A stretch of 10,167 nt of DNA from Gemmobacter sp. (GCA_030656535.1 JAUSPL010000008.1:1-10167), one strand, 5' to 3'; counted from the first letter of the stretch, positions 1-6,848 are shown. Notes: a model not told the origin generated them from the sequence alone. A program made the numbers and translations.

Positions 1-1517
1 AACTGGAAGTTCTTGACGCTGTCGCGCAGACCCAGTTTGCGCCGTTCCAGCACGCCAAAGATATCCGGCGCGTCGGCAACGATCATTTCTTGCATCTTGC
101 CATAGATTTCGACGCGCTTGGCTTCGTCGGGCTCGGTGCGGCCTGCTTCGATCAGGGCGTCAACCTCGGGGTTGTTGTAGACCGCGTTCTGCCAGCCACC
201 ATTGCGCGACGAGTGATAGGCCGCAAAGGCGATGTTGTCGGGGTCGCCATAGTTGGCGGTCTGATAGACCGGGAACATGTCGGGGAAGGTTTCGGGCGAT
301 TGGCACGCCGCCACCATGTCCGGCCACAGCATCGGCTGGATGTCCAGATCGATGTTCAGCGCCTTGAGGCTGTCCAGCATGATCAGCGACCAGCGCCGCT
401 GTTGTTCCAGCCCCGACACATGCACCATCTTCAGCGTGATGCCGCCGTTCGGGTGCGCGGATTTGGCCAGGTATTCCTTGGCCTTGTCCAGGTCCATCCG
501 GTACACGTCCAGCGTCGGGTTGTGACCCAGAATGCCGTTCGGCAACGGGCCGGTCATCAGGTCGGCATAGCCAGCGGCGTCCGCGATGGCCTGATAGTTG
601 GTCGCATAGCTGATGGCCTTGCGCAGGTTCACATCCGCCATCGGCCCATGCATGGTGTTCAGCTTGATCGAGAAGGTCCGGTACTCCGGCTCGATCACCC
701 GCACCACGCCGGGGCGGTCTTTCAGGCTGTCCATGTCCTCCGAGGTCAGGTCAACCGCGATATGCGCCTCGCCGCGCTGCAACATCAGACGTTGGGTCGC
801 GGTTTCCCGCACGATCTGCCAGATCACCCCTGTCAGGTTTCCAGCGCTGCCCTGCCAAGAGGTCGCCGGGCGTTCCAGTTCGTAAAGCGTGCCGGGCTGG
901 GCGCGCTTGACGCTGAACGGGCCGGAACCGGCGACGTTCGACAAAAGCCAGGTCGCGCCGTCATCGGTCCCAAGGTTAGCCTCGACCTGTGCCTTGCTGA
1001 CCACGAAGATCCACGGCATCACTGCCAGAAATGCGGAAAACGGTGCGGCCAGCGTGAACTTTACCGTGCCCGGATCGACGGCGACCACGTTTTCGGGGTC
1101 GACCACGCCGCGGATCATCCAGCTGTTGCCCTTGGCCAACCGCAGCGCGCGCGCAACGGAATAGACGACGTCGTCGGCGGTGACGGCGTCGCCGTTATGG
1201 AACTTTGCGGCCGGGTTAAGCTTGAAGGTATATTCCTTGCCATCGGCGGACACTTCCCAGCTTTCGGCCAGCCCGGGGGTGGCTTCGGGTGGGTTTCCGG
1301 CGACGCGCACCAGCGGGTCATAGACGTTGCGCATCAAGAAGCTGGCGGAATAGCCCGTAGCGGTGTGCGGGTCAAAGTTGGGGATGTCTTGCCCGGCGGC
1401 AATGATCAGGATGTTCTTGCCTTGCGCAAAGGCACCTTGCGGCACCGTCAGGGCGGCAAGCCCCGCGCCGGCCATTGCAAGCAGGCTGCGGCGGGACAGA
1501 TGGGTCAGGTTGGTCAT
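1..1517 (-). CDS. ABC transporter substrate-binding protein, family 5 (peptide/dipeptide type), 3'-truncated by window edge
   Basis: Periplasmic binding protein of a peptide/nickel/opine-type ABC importer (SBP_bac_5 family). The frame is open from an ATG at 1517 to the left edge, giving 505 full codons; only the last part of the C-terminus is missing, as the family usually has 500-540 residues. The N-terminus has a signal peptide with a twin-arginine motif (SRRSLL, residues 8-13), a hydrophobic stretch, and a likely cleavage site after AFA (about residue 31), so export by Tat is likely. Family hallmarks near the start of the mature protein are DPHTATGYS, NVYDPLV, GLAESWEVSADGKEYTFKL and FHNGD (106-110), followed by TADDVVYS. 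A Shine-Dalgarno GGAGA lies about 8 nt before the ATG. The gene follows the fused hydantoinase on the same strand after 63 nt, so it is probably cotranscribed, and permease/ATPase genes are expected to the left. The ligand cannot be read from the sequence; the neighbouring enzyme suggests a cyclic amide, oxoproline-like compound or small peptide (inference). Confidence 0.93.
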   Translation of the reverse strand, partial: MTNLTHLSRRSLLAMAGAGLAALTVPQGAFAQGKNILIIAAGQDIPNFDPHTATGYSASFLMRNVYDPLVRVAGNPPEATPGLAESWEVSADGKEYTFKLNPAAKFHNGDAVTADDVVYSVARALRLAKGNSWMIRGVVDPENVVAVDPGTVKFTLAAPFSAFLAVMPWIFVVSKAQVEANLGTDDGATWLLSNVAGSGPFSVKRAQPGTLYELERPATSWQGSAGNLTGVIWQIVRETATQRLMLQRGEAHIAVDLTSEDMDSLKDRPGVVRVIEPEYRTFSIKLNTMHGPMADVNLRKAISYATNYQAIADAAGYADLMTGPLPNGILGHNPTLDVYRMDLDKAKEYLAKSAHPNGGITLKMVHVSGLEQQRRWSLIMLDSLKALNIDLDIQPMLWPDMVAACQSPETFPDMFPVYQTANYGDPDNIAFAAYHSSRNGGWQNAVYNNPEVDALIEAGRTEPDEAKRVEIYGKMQEMIVADAPDIFGVLERRKLGLRDSVKNFQ

Positions 1518-1545
1518 TGTGGTGTCTCCATGCTGGTCAGGGGTT

Positions 1546-1566
1546 GGGGGCGGTTGGTCCGCCCTT
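1546..1566 (-). other. intercistronic hairpin between hyuAB and the binding-protein gene
   Basis: A six-base-pair perfect stem (GGGCGG at 1548-1553, CCGCCC at 1559-1564) closes a 5-nt loop and can be extended by two G-U pairs on the plus-strand copy. It fills most of the 63-nt gap between the hydantoinase stop and the binding-protein start. On the minus strand no U-run follows, so it does not look like a full terminator. Known roles of such elements are protection of a processed 3' end or partial attenuation; here this is inference. Confidence 0.4.
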
Positions 1567-1580
1567 TGTTGGGATGTTGG

Positions 1581-4500
1581 TCATTTCACGGGTTCTGGCT
1601 GGCGCACTGTCGGGGCAGGGCCATAGTGACGGGCGGCATGGTCTGGCGTGACCAGACCCAACGCAATGTCCTGGGCCACTGCTGCCGGGTCACGCTCGGA
1701 CGGCAGACCATAGCCCGCGCCTCCCGCAAGTGTCATCTCGACCCTCTGCGAGGTGTCGGTCAGTTCGACCAGCCGCCCGGTGCCGCAGTCGATGGTGACA
1801 TTGCCCGCACGGTCCAGAACCCGGCCCCGCGCGCCGCCGCCCGGCAGGCCGCCGAACAGGCCGGGGATCGGGTTGTTCACGCCCTCGGGATACACCGACA
1901 CCAGCATTGTCTGGCCGTCGTCGTCACGCTTGCGGAACACCACGCGCTGGCCAAGGCCGCCGCGATGTCGGCCCGGACCGCCGGTGTCCGGCAGATAGGA
2001 TTTTTCCTCGACAATCACAGGGACACGGGATTCCATCAGCTCGATGGAGGTGTTCGCAGCCGAGGTCGGCCACAGCAGCGACGAATGACCGTCGCCCCGC
2101 GCAGACCCGCCCTGACCGCCGCCGCAAAACAGCATGTCGGCATAGAATACGCCCGACACATCCTTGCCGTAAACCGTCGATGCCACCGCAAGGCCGGTAA
2201 AGGCCTGCACCTGACCCGGTGCCGCCCCCGCCAGGGCGGTAAAGATGTTGGGCGCAATGTACCACCCGGTCCGCGTGCGGATATTGACCGAGGCCGGATA
2301 GACGCAGTTCAGGATCGAGCCTTCCGGTGCCTTGACCGTGAACGGACGGTAGCACCCGGCATTGCCCCGGACCCCCGGCGTCAACATGCACTTCAGCGGA
2401 TAGGTCGCATGCGCCGCGGTGTAGTTCATGGTCGAGTTCAACCCGCCTTGCGGCAGTTGCGGCGGGGCGCCGTCAAAGTCGATCTCGATGGCGTCGCCGT
2501 CGATGGTGATCTTGACCGGGTAATCCAGTTTGGTTCCCAGCGGGTTGTTGGAAATCGTCGCGCGGTAGTCGCCATCGGGCAGGGTGCGGATCGCGTCGCG
2601 CATCGCACGTTCCGACAGGCCCTGCACCACCTCGGCCAGCGCGCCAAGGTCTTGCATGCCGTAATCGTCCATGAAGGCCACCAGCCGGTCGGCCCCGATC
2701 GAATTGGCGGCCACGAACGACATGATGTCGCCCCAGACCTGTTCCCCCCCGCGCACGTTGGCGTGGATCAGGGATTTCAGCGACTCGTTCACCTCGCCGG
2801 CATGGAACAGCTTCATCGGCGGGATCTGCAGGCCCTCTTCGTAGATCTCGCGTGCCTTCAGCGAATCCTTGGTGCCGCCGATGTCGGATACATGGCCAAC
2901 GGTGCCCATCAGCCCGACCAGCCGCCCATCGCGGAACGCGGGCGTCACAATGGCGATATCGAACAGGTGGCCCGCACACAGCCACGGGTCGTTGGTGATC
3001 AAGACATCGCCGGGACGCAGGGTTTCTGCCGGATAGCGCGCCAGCAACGCCTTGACCGCACGCGGCAGGGTCAGGTTGAACACCGGCATGGCGCGGGGGC
3101 TGTGGGCCAGCGTTTCGCCCGTCGGGTCCAGCAATTCGCAGGCAAAGTCCTGGCTTTCCGCAATCACCAGCGAAAACGCGGTGCGGCAGACCGTCAGCCA
3201 CATTTCCTCGACCACGTTGACCAGCCGCGACCACATGATTTCCAGCCCGATCGGGTCGGACTGGATACGGGCAACGGCGGTCGCGCGGTCCATGCCTTCG
3301 GTCACGCGCTGAACGGCGGCCTGCATCGCGGCGACGGTGATCACAAGGTTCAGCCCGCCATCGACGGTGATGCTGTCGCCGGGGGCGATCACGGTGGTCG
3401 CCTCGCGTTCCTCGACAATCGCCGGGCCGTCGATCACATCGCCTGCGGTCAGCGCATAGCGGTCGTAAACCGGGGTCTGCGCGGAAATCCCGCCATCGAA
3501 CCACGCCAGCCGGTGGCCCTTGATGCGTTCAGCGGGATCGGCCCCGCCGACCGCGCCAGACAGCGACAGGATCGGCACCGGGCCCGACACGCGGACGCGA
3601 AAGTTGACAGCTTCGATCCGCGCGCCTTCAAACGGGGTGGTGTAGCGGGCGGAATAGACCTTGGTGAATGCCGCGTGGATTGCGGGCAGGGTGTCCGCCC
3701 CGATCCGGCCCGATGGTAGCGGCACCGAAATTTCGTGCATCTGGCCCACAAGCCGCATGTCGGCGCTGCGTTCCACCGTGATGTCGGACGCCGTCACCCC
3801 GGCGTCGATCATATGGCGGCGGCCTTCGGCCTCGATGTCGTCCAGCAGCGCGTTGACTGCGCCAGAATCCATGCCTTCGGTCAGGGCAATCCGCAAGGAC
3901 CGTGCCCCGTCATGCGACAAGGGCGCCGCAAGGAACCCCAGTGCCGACGCAGCCCCCGACGCGGGCGGGATGATCACGGTCGAAATCCCCATCACTCGCG
4001 CCACGTCTGCCGCATGGGCCGGACCCGCACCGCCAAAGCCCACCATCGCGTAATGGCGCGGGTCGTTGCCGCGTTCGACCAGATGCACCCGGGCCGCCGC
4101 AGCCATGCTTTCGACCACCACCTTGTGGATGCCCAAAGCCGCTTCTTCGACGCTCAGGCCCAGCGGTTTCGCCAGACGCCCCACGGCGTCCCGCGCGGCT
4201 GGCAGATCCAGCGTCATCCGACCGCCAAGGAAAAACCCGGGATCATAATAGCCCAAGACCAGATTGGCATCGGTCACGGTGGCCAGTTGTCCGCCCATGC
4301 CATAGCAGGCCGGACCGGGATCGGATGACGCGCTTTCCGGTCCCACCTTCAACAGCCCCACCGCGTCGATCTGCGCGATGGACCCGCCGCCTGCGCCGAT
4401 CTCGATCATCTCGATCACCGGGGCCTTGATCGGCAGACCCGATCCCTTGGTAAAGCGGTGAACGCGCGCGGCCTCCATCATCGGGGCGACCTCGACGCGG

Positions 4501-5429
4501 CCGTTCTCGATCATGCAGGCTTTGGCCGTGGTGCCGCCCATGTCGAACGAAATCACGTCCTTGCGCTGCGCAAGTCCGGCAAACAGCGCGGTCGCAAGGC
4601 CACCCCCCGCCGGGCCGCTTTCCAGCAGGCGGATCGGCAGCGCGCGCGCGGTGTCCAAGGACACCAGCCCGCCCGCCGAATGCATCAACCGCAGGGCACC
4701 GGGAAACCCCTTGGCGCGCAAGGCGGATTCCAGCTTGGTCAGGTAGCGGTTCATCAAGGGTTGAACATAGGCATTCGCGCAGGTCGTGACCGTGCGCTGA
4801 TATTCGCCAAGCTCGGCCACCACCTCGGACGAAATAGATACCGACAGGTCCGGGAATTCTGCCCGCAAGATTTCCGCCGCGCGGCGTTCATGCGCGGGGT
4901 TGGCGTAGGAATGCAAAAACACGACCGCCACAGCATCGCAGCCCGCCGCCACCAAGGCCCGGCCCGCCGCCAGTACGCCGGCCTCGTCCAGCGGTGTCAA
5001 CACGCCGCCCTTGGCATCCATGCGTTCCGCCACCTCAAGCCGCAGATCGCGCGGTGCCAGAGGGTCGGGGAAGGCCACGAACAGATCATAGATGTCATAC
5101 CGCTGTTCGGTGCCCATTTCCAGGATGTCGCGGAACCCCTTGGTGGTGATCAGGCCCAGCCGGGCCCCCTTGCGTTCGATCACGGCATTGGTGACCAGCG
5201 TGGTGCCATGCACCATTTCCGACACATCGGCGTGGCTGATGCCGCGCATGTCCAGCAGTTCTTGCAGCCCTTGCAGCGCCGCCTGAGACGGGTCGTGCGG
5301 CGTGGTCAGCGACTTGTGAAGCGTCACCTGACCCTGTGCCGCATCATACAAGATGAAATCGGTAAAGGTGCCGCCGATGTCAAACCCCACCCGCCAGCGG
5401 TTGGCCTCGTGTCCCGTTGTTCCGGTCAT
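1581..5429 (-). CDS. fused hydantoinase A/B (5-oxoprolinase-type) ATP-dependent amidohydrolase, 1282 aa
   Basis: Cytoplasmic enzyme of the hydantoinase/oxoprolinase family, which couples ATP hydrolysis to opening of cyclic amides such as 5-oxoproline or N-methylhydantoin. Both subunits lie in one chain. The HyuA part (about residues 10-700) has the ASKHA phosphate-1 motif DIGGTFTD (17-24), HGTTLVTNAV (74-83), a second phosphate motif SFDMGGTTAK (294-303), GAGGGS (345-350) and VGFGGAGPAHA (463-473). The HyuB part (about 718-1282) begins near DPIGLEIMWSRL and carries NDPWLCAGH (813-821), GHVSDIGGT (845-853), DTGGPGRHRGGLGQ (1148-1161) and the typical C-terminal RDP...HYG tail. The length is close to eukaryotic 5-oxoprolinase (about 1290). 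The start ATG overlaps the iclR stop by 4 nt (ATGA), and AGGAA lies 7 nt upstream inside iclR, so the two are translationally coupled. The substrate is not decidable: no carbamoylase or racemase is in view, and oxoprolinase and N-methylhydantoinase look alike at this level. Confidence 0.95.
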   Translation of the reverse strand: MTGTTGHEANRWRVGFDIGGTFTDFILYDAAQGQVTLHKSLTTPHDPSQAALQGLQELLDMRGISHADVSEMVHGTTLVTNAVIERKGARLGLITTKGFRDILEMGTEQRYDIYDLFVAFPDPLAPRDLRLEVAERMDAKGGVLTPLDEAGVLAAGRALVAAGCDAVAVVFLHSYANPAHERRAAEILRAEFPDLSVSISSEVVAELGEYQRTVTTCANAYVQPLMNRYLTKLESALRAKGFPGALRLMHSAGGLVSLDTARALPIRLLESGPAGGGLATALFAGLAQRKDVISFDMGGTTAKACMIENGRVEVAPMMEAARVHRFTKGSGLPIKAPVIEMIEIGAGGGSIAQIDAVGLLKVGPESASSDPGPACYGMGGQLATVTDANLVLGYYDPGFFLGGRMTLDLPAARDAVGRLAKPLGLSVEEAALGIHKVVVESMAAAARVHLVERGNDPRHYAMVGFGGAGPAHAADVARVMGISTVIIPPASGAASALGFLAAPLSHDGARSLRIALTEGMDSGAVNALLDDIEAEGRRHMIDAGVTASDITVERSADMRLVGQMHEISVPLPSGRIGADTLPAIHAAFTKVYSARYTTPFEGARIEAVNFRVRVSGPVPILSLSGAVGGADPAERIKGHRLAWFDGGISAQTPVYDRYALTAGDVIDGPAIVEEREATTVIAPGDSITVDGGLNLVITVAAMQAAVQRVTEGMDRATAVARIQSDPIGLEIMWSRLVNVVEEMWLTVCRTAFSLVIAESQDFACELLDPTGETLAHSPRAMPVFNLTLPRAVKALLARYPAETLRPGDVLITNDPWLCAGHLFDIAIVTPAFRDGRLVGLMGTVGHVSDIGGTKDSLKAREIYEEGLQIPPMKLFHAGEVNESLKSLIHANVRGGEQVWGDIMSFVAANSIGADRLVAFMDDYGMQDLGALAEVVQGLSERAMRDAIRTLPDGDYRATISNNPLGTKLDYPVKITIDGDAIEIDFDGAPPQLPQGGLNSTMNYTAAHATYPLKCMLTPGVRGNAGCYRPFTVKAPEGSILNCVYPASVNIRTRTGWYIAPNIFTALAGAAPGQVQAFTGLAVASTVYGKDVSGVFYADMLFCGGGQGGSARGDGHSSLLWPTSAANTSIELMESRVPVIVEEKSYLPDTGGPGRHRGGLGQRVVFRKRDDDGQTMLVSVYPEGVNNPIPGLFGGLPGGGARGRVLDRAGNVTIDCGTGRLVELTDTSQRVEMTLAGGAGYGLPSERDPAAVAQDIALGLVTPDHAARHYGPAPTVRQPEPVK

Positions 5430-6211
5430 GCGTCTGTTCCTGTCAGGCTAAGCGGTTCGGCGCGAAACGCGGCGTCCCCGGTGATGGTGGCGATCTCGGC
5501 GGCCTCGGCACAGAGCGAGGCCAGAATGGCGCTGCGTTCGGCTGAACCGACCACTGCGCCGGGAAATACGATGCACAGGCTGACCATTTCCCCCTGCGCG
5601 GGGTCGGCGACCGCGACGGCCAGCGCGTCGATGCCAGGGGCCGCCGCGTCGGATGAAATGTCATACCCGCGGGCACGGATCTGCGCCAAACGCTGCAACA
5701 AGGCCTCCAGCGTTTGGGGGGACGCGCTGGGGCCGGTCATCAGGCCGTGGTCATACAGCGCGCACACCGTCGCGTCGGTTTCCCGCGCAAGCAGCGTGCG
5801 CCCGGTGGCAGAAGCGTGTGCGGACAGTCGTCGGCCCAGCGTCGACACCACCCGCAGGGCGTTGGACCCCGGATGGTCGGTCACCGCCATCATGTCGCGC
5901 CCGTCGCGCACCGAAACATAGCCGGTGTGTCCGCAGGTCTGGCTGACCCGGGCGACCGCGTCCGCCGCCATCTGGATCAGCAGCGACGATGACCGGAAGG
6001 CCGCCGTGATATTCAGGAACAACCGCCCCGGACGGTGCCGCTTGCTGTCACCGATGGTTTCCAGAAGCCCAGCCTCTCGCATCGCCTTCATCAGCCGCGA
6101 GGCATTGGATTTCGGCATGCCCAAACGGGTGACAACATCGGTCACGGTCAGTTCGGTACAATCCGAACTGAAGCAACGCAGGATCTCCGAGGCGTTGGCA
6201 AGAATGGTCAT
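5426..6211 (-). CDS. IclR-family transcriptional regulator
   Basis: A DNA-binding regulator of 261 residues, the usual size for the family. An N-terminal winged helix-turn-helix covers about residues 5-65 (helices around LTVTDVVTRLGMPKSNASRLMKAM, then GLLE). A C-terminal IclR effector-binding domain covers about 75-250, with the expected signatures SAHASATGRTLLA (130-142), RARGYDISSD (179-188) and GIDALAVAVAD (193-203). It is the first gene of the minus-strand operon and its TGA overlaps the hydantoinase ATG by 4 nt, which makes the hyuAB-ABC genes its obvious target. The start at 6211 gives a complete HTH and has a weak SD (ACAGG). The leader contains a nested palindrome with IclR-like half-sites overlapping the candidate -10, so autoregulation is likely (inference). 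The effector is unknown, possibly the hydantoinase substrate. Confidence 0.95.
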   Translation of the reverse strand: MTILANASEILRCFSSDCTELTVTDVVTRLGMPKSNASRLMKAMREAGLLETIGDSKRHRPGRLFLNITAAFRSSSLLIQMAADAVARVSQTCGHTGYVSVRDGRDMMAVTDHPGSNALRVVSTLGRRLSAHASATGRTLLARETDATVCALYDHGLMTGPSASPQTLEALLQRLAQIRARGYDISSDAAAPGIDALAVAVADPAQGEMVSLCIVFPGAVVGSAERSAILASLCAEAAEIATITGDAAFRAEPLSLTGTDA

Positions 6212-6225
6212 CGGTGCCTGTCAGA

Positions 6226-6265
6226 AGTTGCATAAAGTGGAACTATATTTCCATATATTGCAACT
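6226..6265 (-). promoter_or_regulatory. nested 40-bp inverted repeat, probable IclR-type operator of the iclR-hyuAB operon
   Basis: Plus-strand layout is AGTTGCA - 5 nt - TGGAA - 6 nt - TTCCA - 5 nt - TGCAACT, with both arm pairs perfect (7 bp outer, 5 bp inner) and spacers exactly symmetric. The inner TGGAA/TTCCA pair corresponds to the classical E. coli IclR consensus as I recall it (TGGAAAT-N-ATTTCCA), with one extra base in the centre. It lies 14-54 nt upstream of the iclR ATG and overlaps the candidate -10 and spacer, a position suited to autorepression. The symmetry is seen directly; the assignment to this IclR protein is inference. Confidence 0.65.
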
Positions 6266-6270
6266 GTTGA
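6242..6270 (-). promoter_or_regulatory. candidate sigma-70 promoter of iclR-hyuAB
   Basis: On the minus strand TCAACA (6270-6265) and TATAGT (6247-6242) are separated by 17 nt. The -10 is a good match to TATAAT; the -35 is only 4/6. Transcription would start near 6235, giving a leader of about 25 nt. The element sits inside the nested inverted repeat. Confidence 0.45.
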
Positions 6271-6294
6271 TGCGATTTTCGCGATTCGCAACAA
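6267..6294. promoter_or_regulatory. second imperfect palindrome upstream of the iclR promoter
   Basis: TGCGA (6271-6275) and TCGCA (6286-6290) flank a 10-nt centre. With outer TTG/CAA pairs and further inner pairs, 10 of 13 positions match across 6268-6293. The GTTG/CAAC word of the neighbouring operator recurs at both edges and in the short palindrome CAACTGTTG (6261-6269). It lies at and just upstream of the candidate -35, where an activator or second regulator molecule could bind. Its function is inferred from position only. Confidence 0.35.
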
Positions 6295-6327
6295 AAAAGG
6301 CCGCGCCTTGGGGGTCCAAGGCGCGGC
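6293..6327 (-). terminator. strong intrinsic terminator downstream of hemP
   Basis: A perfect 12-bp GC-rich stem (6300-6311 with 6316-6327, GCCGCGCCTTGG against its complement) closes a 4-nt loop. Read on the minus strand it is followed after one C by six T (6298-6293). The orientation fits termination of the upstream microprotein-hemP transcript, whose last stop codon is about 58 nt before the stem. It insulates that unit from the iclR promoter just beyond. Confidence 0.9.
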
Positions 6328-6385
6328 TGGTTCGATAAAACTGACATATTCATGACAACGCCCAAGAATTAGGCGGGCAGGGGCC

Positions 6386-6571
6386 TTATTTGGTCAAGAT
6401 CAGTTTCCCGGCCCGCGTGATGCGCAAGGCATAGATCTGACCGTTCAGATGGATCTGCGCCAGACTGCCGCCCTGGGTCAGGTCTTGGGCATCGTACGTC
6501 GGCGGGGTCTGCGGTTTGGGGTCCGCCACCAAGGTGGGGGCCGGCGCAAGCGTGACATGCGCGTTCATCAT
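6386..6571 (-). CDS. hemP: hemin uptake protein HemP/HmuP family, 61 aa
   Basis: A small protein of the HemP family. After a variable proline-rich N-terminus (about residues 1-30), the conserved C-terminal half reads GQIYALRITRAGKLILTK, ending in the family's characteristic LRITR-GKLILTK. In other proteobacteria HemP/HmuP supports expression of outer-membrane heme receptor genes and heme uptake, and HmuP is described as acting at the promoter (family knowledge). The first ATG (6571) overlaps the stop of the upstream 58-codon gene in an ATGA. A second ATG follows at once (6568), and GGAG inside the upstream gene suits either. No heme receptor, heme transporter or TonB gene is in the window, so it is an orphan relative to the usual context. 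Transcription ends at the 6293-6327 terminator. Confidence 0.88.
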   Translation of the reverse strand: MMNAHVTLAPAPTLVADPKPQTPPTYDAQDLTQGGSLAQIHLNGQIYALRITRAGKLILTK

Positions 6572-6744
6572 CGCGTCTCCAGTCGATCGATCATCGTCAT
6601 CAAATCAGGCGTCGGGGGCAAAAACCCCGCCATTGCCTGTCGCAGCAGATCATACAGGTGCACTGACTCCTGCACGCTTGTGTTTGCAGATCCCGTCGCC
6701 GGGATGGTGGGCAAAGTGTTGGTTTCAGGCGCGGTCTGGCGCAT
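6568..6744 (-). CDS. hypothetical 58-aa microprotein translationally coupled to hemP
   Basis: Not recognised. It reads from an ATG at 6744, with an excellent SD (GGAGG, 5 nt spacing), to a TGA at 6570-6568 that overlaps the hemP ATG as ATGA. The 58 residues have a Thr/Pro-rich, low-complexity N-terminus (MRQTAPETNTLPTIPATGS). A likely amphipathic helix follows (SVHLYDLLRQAMAGF, about 27-41), then PPTPDLMTMIDRLETR. There is no signal peptide, transmembrane segment or cysteine. The SD, the stop-start overlap and the shared terminator argue that it is real and cotranscribed with hemP. A role in heme or iron uptake is inferred from context only. Confidence 0.7.
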   Translation of the reverse strand: MRQTAPETNTLPTIPATGSANTSVQESVHLYDLLRQAMAGFLPPTPDLMTMIDRLETR

Positions 6745-6803
6745 GGGGTCCTCCGGGAAAGGGGGTCCGGGCTGACCTTTGCGGCTGGCTGGGAATGACC
6801 CGA

Positions 6804-6831
6804 ATCTGACAGAAAGACTCGGCTGTGTAAA
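6804..6831 (-). promoter_or_regulatory. candidate promoter of the microprotein-hemP operon
   Basis: On the minus strand TTTACA (6831-6826, 5/6 to the -35 consensus) and TCAGAT (6809-6804, weak -10) are 16 nt apart. This predicts a leader of roughly 50 nt. An alternative -10, TAAAAT (6844-6839), lies inside the iron-type box but has no good -35. Neither can be chosen from sequence alone. Confidence 0.35.
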
Positions 6832-6833
6832 GG

Positions 6834-6848
6834 TGATTATTTTAGTCA
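6834..6848. promoter_or_regulatory. putative iron-responsive box (TGA-N9-TCA)
   Basis: TGATTATTTTAGTCA on the plus strand has the TGA-N9-TCA layout described for the RirA/Rrf2-type iron-responsive boxes of alphaproteobacteria, and the inner TA/TA positions are also symmetric. It lies 2 bp upstream of the candidate -35 of the microprotein-hemP unit and overlaps the alternative -10. The AT-rich core stands out from the GC-rich surroundings. A single match to so short a pattern could be chance; the hemP context raises the likelihood. Confidence 0.45.

Noticed and set aside
90..3719. An unbroken plus-strand reading frame of about 1209 codons
   Set aside because: It lies antisense to the binding-protein and HyuAB genes, which show clear family motifs. 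The translation is His/Arg/Gln/Gly-rich without recognisable domains, the usual product of the antisense frame in high-GC genes.
4458..5921. Plus-strand open frame of 487 codons opposite hyuAB and iclR
   Set aside because: Antisense shadow with a composition typical of reverse-complement GC-rich coding sequence; no SD and no motif.
6340..6360. Repeated TGACA words after the hemP terminator region
   Set aside because: Short direct repeats with no symmetry or useful position; likely chance.
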